This document shows positions 1 to 11,361 of a DNA stretch of 64,000 bases, piece after piece (within the stretch, counting starts at the first letter, position 1; every line of letters starts with the position of its first letter). The notes beneath the pieces were generated by a model. It had not been told where the DNA came from and did no database searches. It was given only the letters and a program-made list of their open reading frames with translations. A program made the position numbers and the translations under genes. The stretch is from Chitinophaga niabensis (GTDB lineage: Bacteria > Bacteroidota > Bacteroidia > Chitinophagales > Chitinophagaceae): positions 1,431,001 through 1,495,000 of the forward strand of contig NZ_CP154260.1 in the NCBI RefSeq assembly GCF_039545795.1, written 5' to 3'.

Positions 1-1531
1 CCGCATTGGGAGGCAGTGTTACCAGGCTGGGACTGGTAATGGCTTTCACATAAGTATAGCTGTATAATGTTCTGAGATCGATCGTTAATTTCTGGTTGGG
101 GCTGTGATGTGTAACGTTGGAGGATATATTGATCCGTAGGTTTTTTCCGCTAAGTGTAGTGATATCCTGGCTCTCGTTATAACCTGCACCTAAATTAAAT
201 GCAGTGTTACGGTCTCCGCCTGATAAGCCTACTGATGCTTCTGTACTTTTTGCCAATCCCCAGAACACATCCTGCCAGTCAGTAGAGCGGGTGGTATCCC
301 AGCCCAGCTCAGGCATATTGGCGAGGTTAATGGGGAGTCCACCGTTTTTCAGGGCTTCCCGGCGCATCTGAAGATATTGTGAGGTGTTCAGCATGTCCCA
401 GTGTTTGGGCGCAGCACTTACTGACCGTTGCACATCCACATTGAGCCTGGTTTTACCGGGTTTGGTCCTGTTGGTGGTGATGATGATTACCCCGTTGGCA
501 CCCCTGGAACCGTAGATGGCTGTGGCAGCAGCATCCTTCAGTACGGAGATGCTTTCAATATCTGCCGGGTTGATACTGAATAAGGGGCTTTGTCCTTGTG
601 TGTTGGAGAAAAGACCTGCCTGGAAGAAACCGGTAGAGCCATTTTGATAATTGCTGGAATTGAAAGATGTATTGATATCCAGTATCGTAAGTGGAACGCC
701 GTCTATCACATAGAGCGGATCGGCTACCAGGGTTTCATTAATAGTATTCCGCCCTCTCACTTCCACTTTCACCGGTGCGCTGAGATATCCGCTGGTGGGA
801 GTTATTAGTACGCCCGGTACTCTTCCGTTCAACGCCAGCAGGGGATTCATCACAGGCTGCTTCCGGATCTCTTCACCTGATATCTTCACGATGTTACCCA
901 CAGCAAGGCGCTGGCTGGTTTTACCATAAGCCTGTACCACTTCTTCATCTAATACATTCACCGCTACGGCAAGACCTACAAAAAATTGCCGCTGGCCTTC
1001 CGGGAATTTTACCTCCTTGGTTTGATAACCGATATAGCTTACTTCCAGTATCACCTTTTCATTTTCTACTCCTTTCAATATCGCAAATCCTTCAGCATCT
1101 GTAGTGGTGCCCGTTTTAGTGCCCTTAACCTTCACGCTGGCACCCGGGAGGGGGCTGCCTGCTTCATCCAGGACGCGGAGGATGAGGTCAACAGGAGCAG
1201 GCGGGCCGGGATCAGTGCCTGTACCGGGTGGGGGAGCAGCTTTAGGAACAAGTGAGATAGTTTTGCCTTCTATCCGGAAAAAGAATGGTTGGTTTTGTTC
1301 TACGAGAAAAAGAAAATCCCGCAGCTGCATGGAGGAAACGTTGAGAGAAACCGGCCTGGAAACATCCAGGAAACTGGCATTGAAAAAAACAACAAAGTCG
1401 GTTTGCTTTTCAATAGAAGAAAAGATCTGCTTCATGGGCAGGTCCTTGCCGGAAAGTGTGATAGTCTGGGCAGCAGGCTTGGCGGAAACACTCATGCAGG
1501 CCACAAAGAAGAAGACTGTTTGCAATTTCAT
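1..1531 (-). CDS. SusC/RagA-type TonB-dependent outer-membrane receptor (3' end beyond window)
   Basis: The reading frame is open from an ATG at 1531 to the left edge, giving the first ~510 residues. A signal peptide (MKLQTVFFFVACMSVSA) is followed by an STN (secretin/TonB short N-terminal) domain at about 25-80, a carboxypeptidase-regulatory-like beta-sandwich (ASVKVKGTKTGTTTDAEG) at about 120-200, and a TonB plug with the SusC hallmarks DPLYVIDGVP and AAATAIYGSRGANGVIIITT. This family forms the outer-membrane channel that imports oligosaccharides or other large nutrients together with a SusD lipoprotein. The STN domain is typical of receptors that signal to a FecR anti-sigma factor, and FecR and sigma genes lie directly upstream on the same strand. 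The substrate cannot be told, and the barrel and any SusD partner lie outside the window. Confidence 0.93.
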   Translation of the reverse strand, partial: MKLQTVFFFVACMSVSAKPAAQTITLSGKDLPMKQIFSSIEKQTDFVVFFNASFLDVSRPVSLNVSSMQLRDFLFLVEQNQPFFFRIEGKTISLVPKAAPPPGTGTDPGPPAPVDLILRVLDEAGSPLPGASVKVKGTKTGTTTDAEGFAILKGVENEKVILEVSYIGYQTKEVKFPEGQRQFFVGLAVAVNVLDEEVVQAYGKTSQRLAVGNIVKISGEEIRKQPVMNPLLALNGRVPGVLITPTSGYLSAPVKVEVRGRNTINETLVADPLYVIDGVPLTILDINTSFNSSNYQNGSTGFFQAGLFSNTQGQSPLFSINPADIESISVLKDAAATAIYGSRGANGVIIITTNRTKPGKTRLNVDVQRSVSAAPKHWDMLNTSQYLQMRREALKNGGLPINLANMPELGWDTTRSTDWQDVFWGLAKSTEASVGLSGGDRNTAFNLGAGYNESQDITTLSGKNLRINISSNVTHHSPNQKLTIDLRTLYSYTYVKAITSPSLVTLPPNA

Positions 1532-1611
1532 AATTCTCAGCGTTAAGGCCGGAAATAGGCCGGGCGGACCGGCGGGGTTCCGGAAAGCAGTTTTTTGCAT
1601 ACTTTTGCAGT

Positions 1612-1697
1612 AGTTTGGTTTGATAAAAATGGTTTCAGACTTTTTGGATCGACCCGAACATCGCCGGAAGTGTTTGCCCACTTCCGGTTTGCTTTTT
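1612..1697 (+). ncRNA. Candidate small RNA divergent from the susC-like gene (speculative)
   Basis: The 259-bp gap between the FecR and SusC genes holds no gene. On the plus strand a perfect TAnnTTTG box (TACTTTTG, 1600-1607) is followed about 57 bp later by a 9-bp perfect hairpin (1664-1672 with 1679-1687, loop tttgcc) and a T-rich run (tttgcttttt). This arrangement would give an RNA of roughly 85 nt. Small RNAs next to or antisense to susC genes are known in Bacteroides (for example DonS). No good -33 element was seen at the expected spacing, so this is a weak call. The hairpin may instead be a regulatory structure in the minus-strand FecR-SusC mRNA. Confidence 0.25.
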
Positions 1698-1790
1698 ACA
1701 GGAGACCCCGGTAGCAATTAAAATGATAATTCAGTTCCGTTCACGCCGGAAAACGTTCTTTGGTTGATTAGTTATATTGGCATAGTTATG

Positions 1791-3065
1791 TTACGGTAGT
1801 ACTATCAATCGGCGGCCCTCTTCCAGCCTGAACTTCAGTTGCGAATCCGAGAGCAGCTGAAGTAACCCGCCCAGGGTTATATCCCGCCTCATTTTTCCGC
1901 CGAACCGGATATTGGGTGCGGCTCCTTCATAGATCACTTCTATATCGTACCAGCGTTCCAGTTGGCGCATGGCTTCTTCCAATGTTAATCCTTCAAAATA
2001 GAACAGGCCGTTCTTCCAGGCCATTACTTTATCTGTATCTGCCTGATCAACAAGCTGTATTTTTTCTCTTATGGGTGAAATGAGGGCCTGTTGGCCGGGT
2101 TTCAGAATAAGTGCACCGCTTGCCTGCATCACCCTTACACTTCCTTCCAGCAATGTGGTTTGAATGTTTTTCTCATTTTCATACGCATTGATATTGAAAT
2201 GCGTGCCCAATACCTCTACCTCGGCTTTGTTGCGTACGTTCACCCTGAATGGGATAACACCTTCCCGGCCGCCTGCAGAGAAGGTTTTTGCTACTTCAAA
2301 ATAGGCTTCGCCGGTGATCTCTACTCTTCTTTCGTCTCCCGTGAATGCAGTAGGGTAACGTATGGAACTGGCTGCGTTGAGCCATACCCGTGTGCCATCC
2401 GGCAGCTGTAATCTGAATTGCCGGCCTTTAGGCGTGCGCATGGTATTGTACATGACTTCTCCAGAAGCAGCTCCGCTGGCATCATATATCAGCTCTCCAT
2501 TTCTGATCATGGCCTCTGCTCCCTGCTGAACAGCAACAAGCCCGTTTTGCAGGCTATCCAGCACCACCTGTTTGCCATTGGCAAGGGTGAGTACCGCGCC
2601 ATCGCTGCCGGGGGAGATATCTGTTATGGCTATGGTCGGGGCGGTTGTTTTATTGGTTTGCCAGAGGTAAGTACCCACTCCCAGTAGCAGGATAACAGAT
2701 GCTGCTACCCAGCTCCAGCGGCGGAAGATGGAGATACGGCGTACAGGTGTTTCCGTGGGAAGAAGCTCCTCAACTGTTGCTTCTCCGGGAACAGGCTGTG
2801 TCAGGTAGGCCCGGTCGAATTTTTCAAACTCGCTGGCTGCGAGGGATTGAAGGGATTGATAATTCGCGGCAAGTTCCGGGAGACGGCCTGCACGCGTCAG
2901 CTCCGTCCACCATTGCAGATGCCGGGGATGTTGTTGCAGCCAGTTTTTCAGCTCCTGCTGCTGAGCCAGGGACAGCTGGTCCAGCTGGCTCCAGGCGGTA
3001 AGCCCGGCAGCCTTTAATAAACTGCTGATCTCTTCTTCTGTAATATGGCCGTTCTCTTCTTGCAT
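1791..3065 (-). CDS. FecR-family anti-sigma factor
   Basis: This 424-residue inner-membrane protein is the expected middle component of a sigma/FecR/SusC signalling cascade. It has a cytoplasmic N-terminal part (1-115) for binding the sigma factor, one membrane segment at about 117-135 (ASVILLLGVGTYLW), a periplasmic FecR domain around 200-300 (GRQFRLQLPDGTRVWLNAASS, ITGEAYFEV) and a C-terminal DUF4974 domain around 340-420 (MAWKNGLFYFEGLTLEEAM, WYDIEVIYEG). In this family the periplasmic part contacts the STN domain of the receptor and transmits occupancy to the sigma factor. The sigma gene lies 86 bp upstream and the cognate receptor 259 bp downstream. Length and layout are normal for Bacteroidota. 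Confidence 0.93.
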   Translation of the reverse strand: MQEENGHITEEEISSLLKAAGLTAWSQLDQLSLAQQQELKNWLQQHPRHLQWWTELTRAGRLPELAANYQSLQSLAASEFEKFDRAYLTQPVPGEATVEELLPTETPVRRISIFRRWSWVAASVILLLGVGTYLWQTNKTTAPTIAITDISPGSDGAVLTLANGKQVVLDSLQNGLVAVQQGAEAMIRNGELIYDASGAASGEVMYNTMRTPKGRQFRLQLPDGTRVWLNAASSIRYPTAFTGDERRVEITGEAYFEVAKTFSAGGREGVIPFRVNVRNKAEVEVLGTHFNINAYENEKNIQTTLLEGSVRVMQASGALILKPGQQALISPIREKIQLVDQADTDKVMAWKNGLFYFEGLTLEEAMRQLERWYDIEVIYEGAAPNIRFGGKMRRDITLGGLLQLLSDSQLKFRLEEGRRLIVLP

Positions 3066-3151
3066 AGAGCGGATTACTGGTTTTGTATAATAGAGTACGG
3101 AGCAGGGATAAATTTCACCTCGCGCCGAAAATATTTTTTAAAGGCGGGGTT

Positions 3152-3730
3152 TTACTGTTCTGAGAACAGGTAAATGCATAGGAGGAATAGCTCAGGCGGC
3201 AGTTTTTCCCGCAATAACCTGATAGCCCTTGATTTTTGATTGCTGACTGCAGATGCGGAGATCTCCAGCAGGCGGCTGATATCGTTGGTGCCATGCCCCT
3301 CCAGCCCCAGTAAGATCACTTTCTTACATTCTTCAGGCAGGGTTTGGATGGCTTCATGTAAAACACGTATGGTCTCTGTATCGTAGAGCGCATGCAGGAA
3401 AATGTCAGGATCGGCTTTTTCCCATTGGTCGTTAATGGTGCTGCCGGAAGGTTTTTCTTTTTTCAGGTATTTAAGGGTGCGGTTGCGGGTGGCTACATAC
3501 AGGTATGCCCTGATGTTCTCCACTGCAGAGAGTGTGGACCTGGTTTCCCAGACCTGCAGGAAGATGTCGGAAACAATGTCTTTGGCTACTTCCTCATCGG
3601 CAACCAGGCGTTGTGTGAGGGAAAAAAGCGCCGGATACATATTGGCAAAGAATTGCCGGAAGGCCTCAATGTTTCCTTCCGCTATTCCCGATAACAGTTC
3701 ATTGTCGTTATGTATGCCCTTGTTCTCCAA
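3152..3730 (-). CDS. ECF RNA polymerase sigma factor
   Basis: This 192-residue protein has sigma-70 region 2 in the N-terminal half (DEEVAKDIVSDIFLQVWETR, then AYLYVATRNRTLKYL) and region 4 in the C-terminal half (LPEECKKVILLGLEGHGTND, then an HTH ending SAVSNQKSRAIRLLR). It is the usual Bacteroidota SusC-linked ECF type, held inactive by the FecR encoded next to it and expected to activate the downstream receptor locus. No ATG lies upstream of the conserved part. The start used is TTG at 3730 (reading MENKGIHND), which makes the exact N-terminus uncertain. Confidence 0.92.
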   Translation of the reverse strand: MENKGIHNDNELLSGIAEGNIEAFRQFFANMYPALFSLTQRLVADEEVAKDIVSDIFLQVWETRSTLSAVENIRAYLYVATRNRTLKYLKKEKPSGSTINDQWEKADPDIFLHALYDTETIRVLHEAIQTLPEECKKVILLGLEGHGTNDISRLLEISASAVSNQKSRAIRLLREKLPPELFLLCIYLFSEQ

Positions 3731-3805
3731 TAAAAGATTACTTCTCGTGGCTGTAAACCTAAAATTTTATTCCGGGAGTTTTTTGTTTTTCTCAAGGGCA
3801 TTACT

Positions 3806-6400
<2,595 letters not shown>

Positions 6401-6479
6401 CTACCAAAACACGGTTTCCCAACTATATTTTTTGCTGCACAATAATGATGAAAGAAGGGGCGTTTTCTTACAAAATAGA

Positions 6480-6509
6480 GGCTATCCGGATAAACGGATA
6501 GCCCTTTTT
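6480..6509 (-). terminator. Hairpin terminator after the beta-helix lipoprotein gene
   Basis: A perfect 9-bp inverted repeat (GGCTATCCG at 6480-6488 with CGGATAGCC at 6495-6503, 6-nt loop) lies just past the stop of the minus-strand gene ending at 6513. On the minus strand it is followed by a moderately T-rich run. The plus side also has five T residues, so it could work in both directions. Confidence 0.65.
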
Positions 6510-6512
6510 ATG

Positions 6513-8321
6513 TCAGCTTCTTGAAACTTCTATCCAATAACTCCCCATCCATATCAGCTTAAGCGTAGCGCGCGAAGTAGCTGGTGAAAAGTCCACCCCG
6601 CCCGATAAAAAGATATTAGAGTTATGCCCGATCTTAGTCAATGTGTTGCTGAAGGTGAGCAATAGCTCCCGGTACAGCTGCCCGCCGGTAATATTGGTGA
6701 CGGTAGTAGCTACTGAATTGTTGAAGTTAAGTATCTGCGCAGCCTGCAAAGTACCACCGCCCATAGAGCAGGAAACAACAGCAGCGTTATTATTTACCGA
6801 TAAACGGCCACCGGCTGCTGTGGTCAGAAAAGCCTGCAGGGCTGCATCGGAGATCAGGGTAGCCGGAGACTGATTGAACACCGGATCTTCCAGCGTCAGC
6901 CGGTTGCTGGATACACTGGTGCCGTACGCATCAATGAAAATACCGTTGGTAGTACCATAAGGCCTTACCGTTCTTACAACCGGCCGGCGTATCACAAGAC
7001 CTTGTGTGAGCCCTCTGTTGAATACAATACCGCAACCCAGGTTATTGAACAAAGGACTGTCAAATTCCACTCCCACGCCATCCTTCACATGCACAGCGAA
7101 ACTATTGTAGCTGTCGTCTTCTATTCTGCCACCACCGGTAAAGTAGGTATTGATGAACTTGATGTTTCTCGGCAGGTCGTTTGCGCCATCGGAATCAATG
7201 AGTATGGCATTGAGACGGGAACCTTCGAATTGCTGGCCGGTAGACACCAGGTTGTATGCACCACCATCCAGCCACATATTATGCTGATCGGAAAGACTTA
7301 CCTGGCCACCTATGAAGTTAAGCGGGCCAATGGTGCCGTACGTAGCACCCCGTCTGCCTATGCGGATGCCATAACCACATTTATACACGTTTACGTTGCT
7401 GTATATTTTCATGTTCACCTGACCATCGCTCTCATTGGATTTAATGTTCAGGCCAATTCCTGTCCAGCTGCCGGTACCGGCAGCCTGCCCGCGAATGAGA
7501 CCGTTGTGGTGTTCTGTTTCCCAGGTGGTCACTTCCGTGATGCCGTTGCCTGCGGGGTTGTTGATCTGCACGGTATAATTGTTCATGCTGATCTGCCCCT
7601 GACAGGCTTCAAAATAAACCACATCCTTTGTTTTGTTGCCACCTACAAAATTCATGTTCTCGAACAGAATCTGCCCGCCCATGCTGGCAGGAGCTGAAAT
7701 AGAGAAACTGCCAATGCATTCGATAAGCCTGCCGGTGTCGTTTTTCATATGTACCAGTGCTGCGCCCTGTGGTTCCAGGCTGCCGGTGGCGATGCCTCCG
7801 GCTTGCCCTGTAATTTTTACGCGTCCCGGCCTTGCGGCATACAGTGGGTTTTTGATACTGTCTTTATACAGGTATAGTGTACCGGTCAGGTATTTTTTAC
7901 CAGCCAGTAATTTTATTTCCGTACCGTTCACGGAACAATAGTTCAACGCCTTCTGGATTTTGTAGGTGTTGTTTGTGCCGGTTTGGGCTACATAATCATA
8001 GTCACCGTTGGCGCCGAACATTTCCAGTGTTACGTAGGTGGCTATACGTTTGTAACGCCTGCTGCCACTAACGAGCGTCATGGCGCTGTCGTCAGGCGTG
8101 GTGGTGTCGTTGGGATCATACTGGAAGGAACCAGACTGTTGATCGGCAGTGATAAAAACAACATCGCGGTGATCTGCTGCGCCGCTGCGCAATTGTACCA
8201 TGGATAAATAAGGGATTGTTTTCAGCGTGTCCCCGGTAGTAAGGGGGATCACATCCGCCGTTTTTTGGCATGACGAAAGCCACGCTATCAGTATGATAGC
8301 GATAAAAGGGATGATTTTCAT
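6513..8321 (-). CDS. Right-handed beta-helix lipoprotein, pectate-lyase-3-like
   Basis: This 602-residue protein starts with a lipoprotein signal peptide ending in a lipobox-like LSSC (Cys 18), so it is probably anchored in the outer membrane. After a linker region, residues about 98-150 (MFGANGDYDY, NTYKIQKALNYC, GTEIKLLAGKKYLTG) match the opening of pectate-lyase-superfamily/GH55-type beta-helix enzymes. The rest is rich in short Asn/Gly-containing beta-helix turns. It is the last gene of the sigma-FecR-SusC-SusD operon, 5 bp after the FAD oxidoreductase gene, and a hairpin terminator follows. The likely role is binding or cleaving a polysaccharide at the cell surface. No catalytic residues could be assigned, so the lyase or hydrolase activity is open. 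Confidence 0.75.
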   Translation of the reverse strand: MKIIPFIAIILIAWLSSCQKTADVIPLTTGDTLKTIPYLSMVQLRSGAADHRDVVFITADQQSGSFQYDPNDTTTPDDSAMTLVSGSRRYKRIATYVTLEMFGANGDYDYVAQTGTNNTYKIQKALNYCSVNGTEIKLLAGKKYLTGTLYLYKDSIKNPLYAARPGRVKITGQAGGIATGSLEPQGAALVHMKNDTGRLIECIGSFSISAPASMGGQILFENMNFVGGNKTKDVVYFEACQGQISMNNYTVQINNPAGNGITEVTTWETEHHNGLIRGQAAGTGSWTGIGLNIKSNESDGQVNMKIYSNVNVYKCGYGIRIGRRGATYGTIGPLNFIGGQVSLSDQHNMWLDGGAYNLVSTGQQFEGSRLNAILIDSDGANDLPRNIKFINTYFTGGGRIEDDSYNSFAVHVKDGVGVEFDSPLFNNLGCGIVFNRGLTQGLVIRRPVVRTVRPYGTTNGIFIDAYGTSVSSNRLTLEDPVFNQSPATLISDAALQAFLTTAAGGRLSVNNNAAVVSCSMGGGTLQAAQILNFNNSVATTVTNITGGQLYRELLLTFSNTLTKIGHNSNIFLSGGVDFSPATSRATLKLIWMGSYWIEVSRS

Positions 8322-8326
8322 GCTTG

Positions 8327-9913
8327 TTATTTTTGGTATGATAAAACCTGGCCCTTCGCTTTCAGGCGATCCGCCAGTTTGGAATAGTCCACTTGTTGTA
8401 CAGCTACGTTACTTTCCAATGCAACCACTGCGGCAATACCTGCACTTTCTCCCAGTACCATCCAGGCTGGTTCCACCCTGATGGAGCTAAAGGCCACATG
8501 CGAAGCAGAAATACATACCGGCACCAGCAGGTTCACACATTCTGCTGCTTTTGGAATAATGCTGCGGTAAGGCACCTGGTAAGGAATACCGCGGCCTTCC
8601 ACACGGGTTTTAGCCGGGAATATGGTGCCTTCGTTGATAAATCCGCCACCGGGGGTAGCAATGCGCTGGCAATCGTGCGAGTCTATCGGGAACGAGGCTA
8701 CGGCAATGGCATCCGGCTTTTCACTATGTTCAAGAATATCCGCCTGCGTCAAAAAATATTCCCCTACCATGCGCCTGGCTTCCCGCACGTACAACACTGG
8801 TGGAAAGTGACCATAAGCAGCAAACTCATCTTTGGCGTATCCCATGCGCTGCATGCGGTTGCGAACGCTATCCGGTACTGCCGGATCTGTCATTAGAAAA
8901 TAAAGCAAACCTTCTGTGTAACTCCGGTGCTTAGCCCAGATAGCTTGCCGTTGTTTGCGGGATGCAGTGGGATATTGCCAGTTCTCCCCAACCAGCCCCA
9001 GCGAAAGCTGTCCGCCGATGCCGTTATTGCCATCGAGTTTGTTGCCCGGGATCGGATACATGTCGAAAGGGATACCTGTCTTCGGCATGGCTTTATAAAA
9101 GCGCCGGAACAGTTCGTAACGTTTTTCATCATAATCTGCGGGCCTGGTGAAAGGCACGCGGTTCGCTGGGTCTTCGGATAAACAAAGCCGGAAACTATAG
9201 GTCATGATCCTGTTATCACCTTCTCCTTCAGGCGTTACCGTAGTGCCTGAAATGAGAGGAAGTGGTTTGCCTGCCTCCATGGAAGCAGCAGCTACTGCCT
9301 TCTTCTGATACACTGCACCGGCAAAAGATTCACCCAGTTCAGCACGGCTTTCCCTGCCTACGCGGAACCGTACACCGGCAGCCGCCAGCAGATCACCTTC
9401 ATAACTGGCATCTATGAACATCTTACCGGAAAACCGGCGGCCGGACCACATGCGGAGGCCTGTGATGCGTGGGCCGGACATAGCTGCCTGTTTCAACGTT
9501 TCATTCAGTATTACTTCCACGCCCGCTTCTTTCAACATCTCATTGAACACCTTTTCGGCTACATGTGGCTCGTACGTCCAGTGTTTGGTATCTTTCTCTG
9601 CTACACGGTATGGCAACGTTATGCCACGGGATGTATAATACGCCTCTACCCGCTGATGAAATTCTTCAAACAAGCCAAGGAGCGCTTCGCGTAACATCTG
9701 GTTGGAGTCGCTGAAGCTGAGGCCGCCACTCATCATGCCACCCACCAATGGTAAAGGTTCCAGCAGTAATACGGTACGGCCTTCCCTGGCGGCAGCAATA
9801 GCTGCTGTAATACCTGCAGGTGTTCCGCCATATACGATCACATCATAATTACCGGCTGGCTTCCAGGCAATAAAAAGTACACAGATCAACAGGTGTATCA
9901 ATATCTTTTTCAT
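8327..9913 (-). CDS. Secreted FAD-dependent oxidoreductase (FAD_oxidored family)
   Basis: This 528-residue protein has a hydrophobic N-terminal signal (KKILIHLLICVLFIAW) and then a classic FAD-binding start (YDVIVYGGTPAGITAAIAAA, with EP of the ribose-binding acid in LLLEPLPLVGGMMSGGL). The C-terminal end carries a second FAD-contact segment (VEPAWMVLGESAGIAAV). This matches the PF12831 group, often found in Bacteroidota glycan loci next to SusD and beta-helix proteins. The natural substrate of the group is mostly unknown, and oxidation of a sugar or a released aglycone is a guess. It lies 3 bp downstream of susD and 5 bp upstream of the beta-helix lipoprotein gene, so it is almost certainly co-transcribed with both. 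Confidence 0.82.
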   Translation of the reverse strand: MKKILIHLLICVLFIAWKPAGNYDVIVYGGTPAGITAAIAAAREGRTVLLLEPLPLVGGMMSGGLSFSDSNQMLREALLGLFEEFHQRVEAYYTSRGITLPYRVAEKDTKHWTYEPHVAEKVFNEMLKEAGVEVILNETLKQAAMSGPRITGLRMWSGRRFSGKMFIDASYEGDLLAAAGVRFRVGRESRAELGESFAGAVYQKKAVAAASMEAGKPLPLISGTTVTPEGEGDNRIMTYSFRLCLSEDPANRVPFTRPADYDEKRYELFRRFYKAMPKTGIPFDMYPIPGNKLDGNNGIGGQLSLGLVGENWQYPTASRKQRQAIWAKHRSYTEGLLYFLMTDPAVPDSVRNRMQRMGYAKDEFAAYGHFPPVLYVREARRMVGEYFLTQADILEHSEKPDAIAVASFPIDSHDCQRIATPGGGFINEGTIFPAKTRVEGRGIPYQVPYRSIIPKAAECVNLLVPVCISASHVAFSSIRVEPAWMVLGESAGIAAVVALESNVAVQQVDYSKLADRLKAKGQVLSYQK

Positions 9914-9916
9914 GTA

Positions 9917-11353
9917 TTAGTAGCCGGAATTTTGTGGTAAGAGTAAAGGGTTGAGGTTGATCTCCCTGAAGGGAACAGGCATCAGCTTCCTGTCCGCTGT
10001 AATGCTCATATTGGAAAGGCGGGGATCAATAGGACGGTATTTTGTCTGAAAGGCTTCCATGGTGCTCACTTCTTTGCCCCAACGGATAAGGTCATGCCAG
10101 CGGTGGCCTTCATAACATAGTTCAAGCCTTCTTTCTTTTTCGAGTGCCAGCTGTGTATCTGCTTTTGAAAGACCTGTGAGCGGTGTTAATTTGGCCCTTA
10201 CACGGGTTTTACTGATAAAGGTCAGCGCCTCTTCCGTTTTGTTATTCTGGTTGAGTGCTTCCGCATACATCAGCAACACATCAGCATAACGGATCACCGG
10301 CCAGTCGTTACCACCATCATTCAGTACTGATACGTTGTTCACAAACTTTTTGGACCAGTAGTAGATCTTGGGATTGGTGCCATCTTTAAACACGCCGATG
10401 TAGGCAGTTTTGCGCAGATCGGTAGCCTCAAAAGCATCATACAGGTCCTGTGTGCCCACATTGTTACTGAGTGCGCCCAGCGATACAACGGAGGTGCCGG
10501 ATTTCTGTGGTGCAAAAGCATGTGCAAAGGAGTTACCCAATCCAATGCCACCTGCCACATACTGTATGGAAAAGATCACTTCGGAGTTATTGTCGTTAGC
10601 AGGACCGAACAGTTTGGTAAGATCAGGTTCAAAGGTATAGGCATTGATCACTTCCGCTAAGATAGCTTCAGCAGCTTCCCACTTTTTTTGCTGTAAATAT
10701 GCTTTGCCCAGCAGCGATCTTGCGGCTCCGCTCGTAGCGCGGCCAACATTGACGCCGGTGAACTTCGGTGGCAGCATCGCTATTGCGTCCAGCAGATCTT
10801 TCTCTATCTGTGCGTATACTGCTTCTGCGGATGTACGGCGGTAGGTGTAGGCCTCTTCTTCCGTAAGCAGTTCTTTCAGCACCAGCGGCACATCGCCAAA
10901 GAGGCGTACCAGGTTGAAGTACATGAGCGCGCGGAGAAATTTAGCTTCACCGGTATATTGTTTCTTCAATTCATCCGTGATGGTGATGCCATCAATGCGG
11001 TCAAGAATGATGTTAGCAGATGCAATGGTCCGGTACGCCTGGTTCCAGGGGCCGGATACACCGCCGGTTGAGCGGAAGGTCAGCCAGTCGAATTCTCCAT
11101 AGCTGCCTTCGTTTTCCGTGAACACCTGCGTATTGTCTGAAGGGAGTTCAAAATGGATCCAGAAACCATTGTAAATATCGCGGAGGTTACCATAAGCGCC
11201 GGTAAGTGTGGCGCGTATATCCGCTTCCGTTTTATAGTAATTGCCCACAGGGATCACATGCTGCGGTGTGATGTCTACAAAACTGCTGCAGCCGGTAGCT
11301 GTGCATGAAACCAACAGAATGGTGATGTATTTTCCAAGATGCATGTTGTACAT
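9917..11353 (-). CDS. SusD/RagB-family nutrient-binding lipoprotein
   Basis: This 478-residue protein has a signal peptide with a lipobox (TATGC, Cys 22) and the tetratricopeptide-rich SusD fold. Recognisable segments are the N-terminal YKTEADIRATLTGAYGNLRD, the TPR region FLRALMYFNLVRLFGDVPLV, and the C-terminal ERRLELCYEGHRWHDLIRWG followed by LMPVPFREINLNP. SusD proteins form the lid on the SusC channel and capture the ligand at the cell surface. The gene starts 8 bp after the susC stop and is coupled to it. A second in-frame ATG at 11344 could be the real start, as it directly precedes the signal sequence. Confidence 0.95.
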   Translation of the reverse strand: MYNMHLGKYITILLVSCTATGCSSFVDITPQHVIPVGNYYKTEADIRATLTGAYGNLRDIYNGFWIHFELPSDNTQVFTENEGSYGEFDWLTFRSTGGVSGPWNQAYRTIASANIILDRIDGITITDELKKQYTGEAKFLRALMYFNLVRLFGDVPLVLKELLTEEEAYTYRRTSAEAVYAQIEKDLLDAIAMLPPKFTGVNVGRATSGAARSLLGKAYLQQKKWEAAEAILAEVINAYTFEPDLTKLFGPANDNNSEVIFSIQYVAGGIGLGNSFAHAFAPQKSGTSVVSLGALSNNVGTQDLYDAFEATDLRKTAYIGVFKDGTNPKIYYWSKKFVNNVSVLNDGGNDWPVIRYADVLLMYAEALNQNNKTEEALTFISKTRVRAKLTPLTGLSKADTQLALEKERRLELCYEGHRWHDLIRWGKEVSTMEAFQTKYRPIDPRLSNMSITADRKLMPVPFREINLNPLLLPQNSGY

Positions 11354-11361
11354 TTTTAAGG

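Noticed and set aside
1664..1687. Terminator of the minus-strand FecR gene
   Set aside because: On the minus strand no T run follows the hairpin; the T-rich side is on the plus strand.
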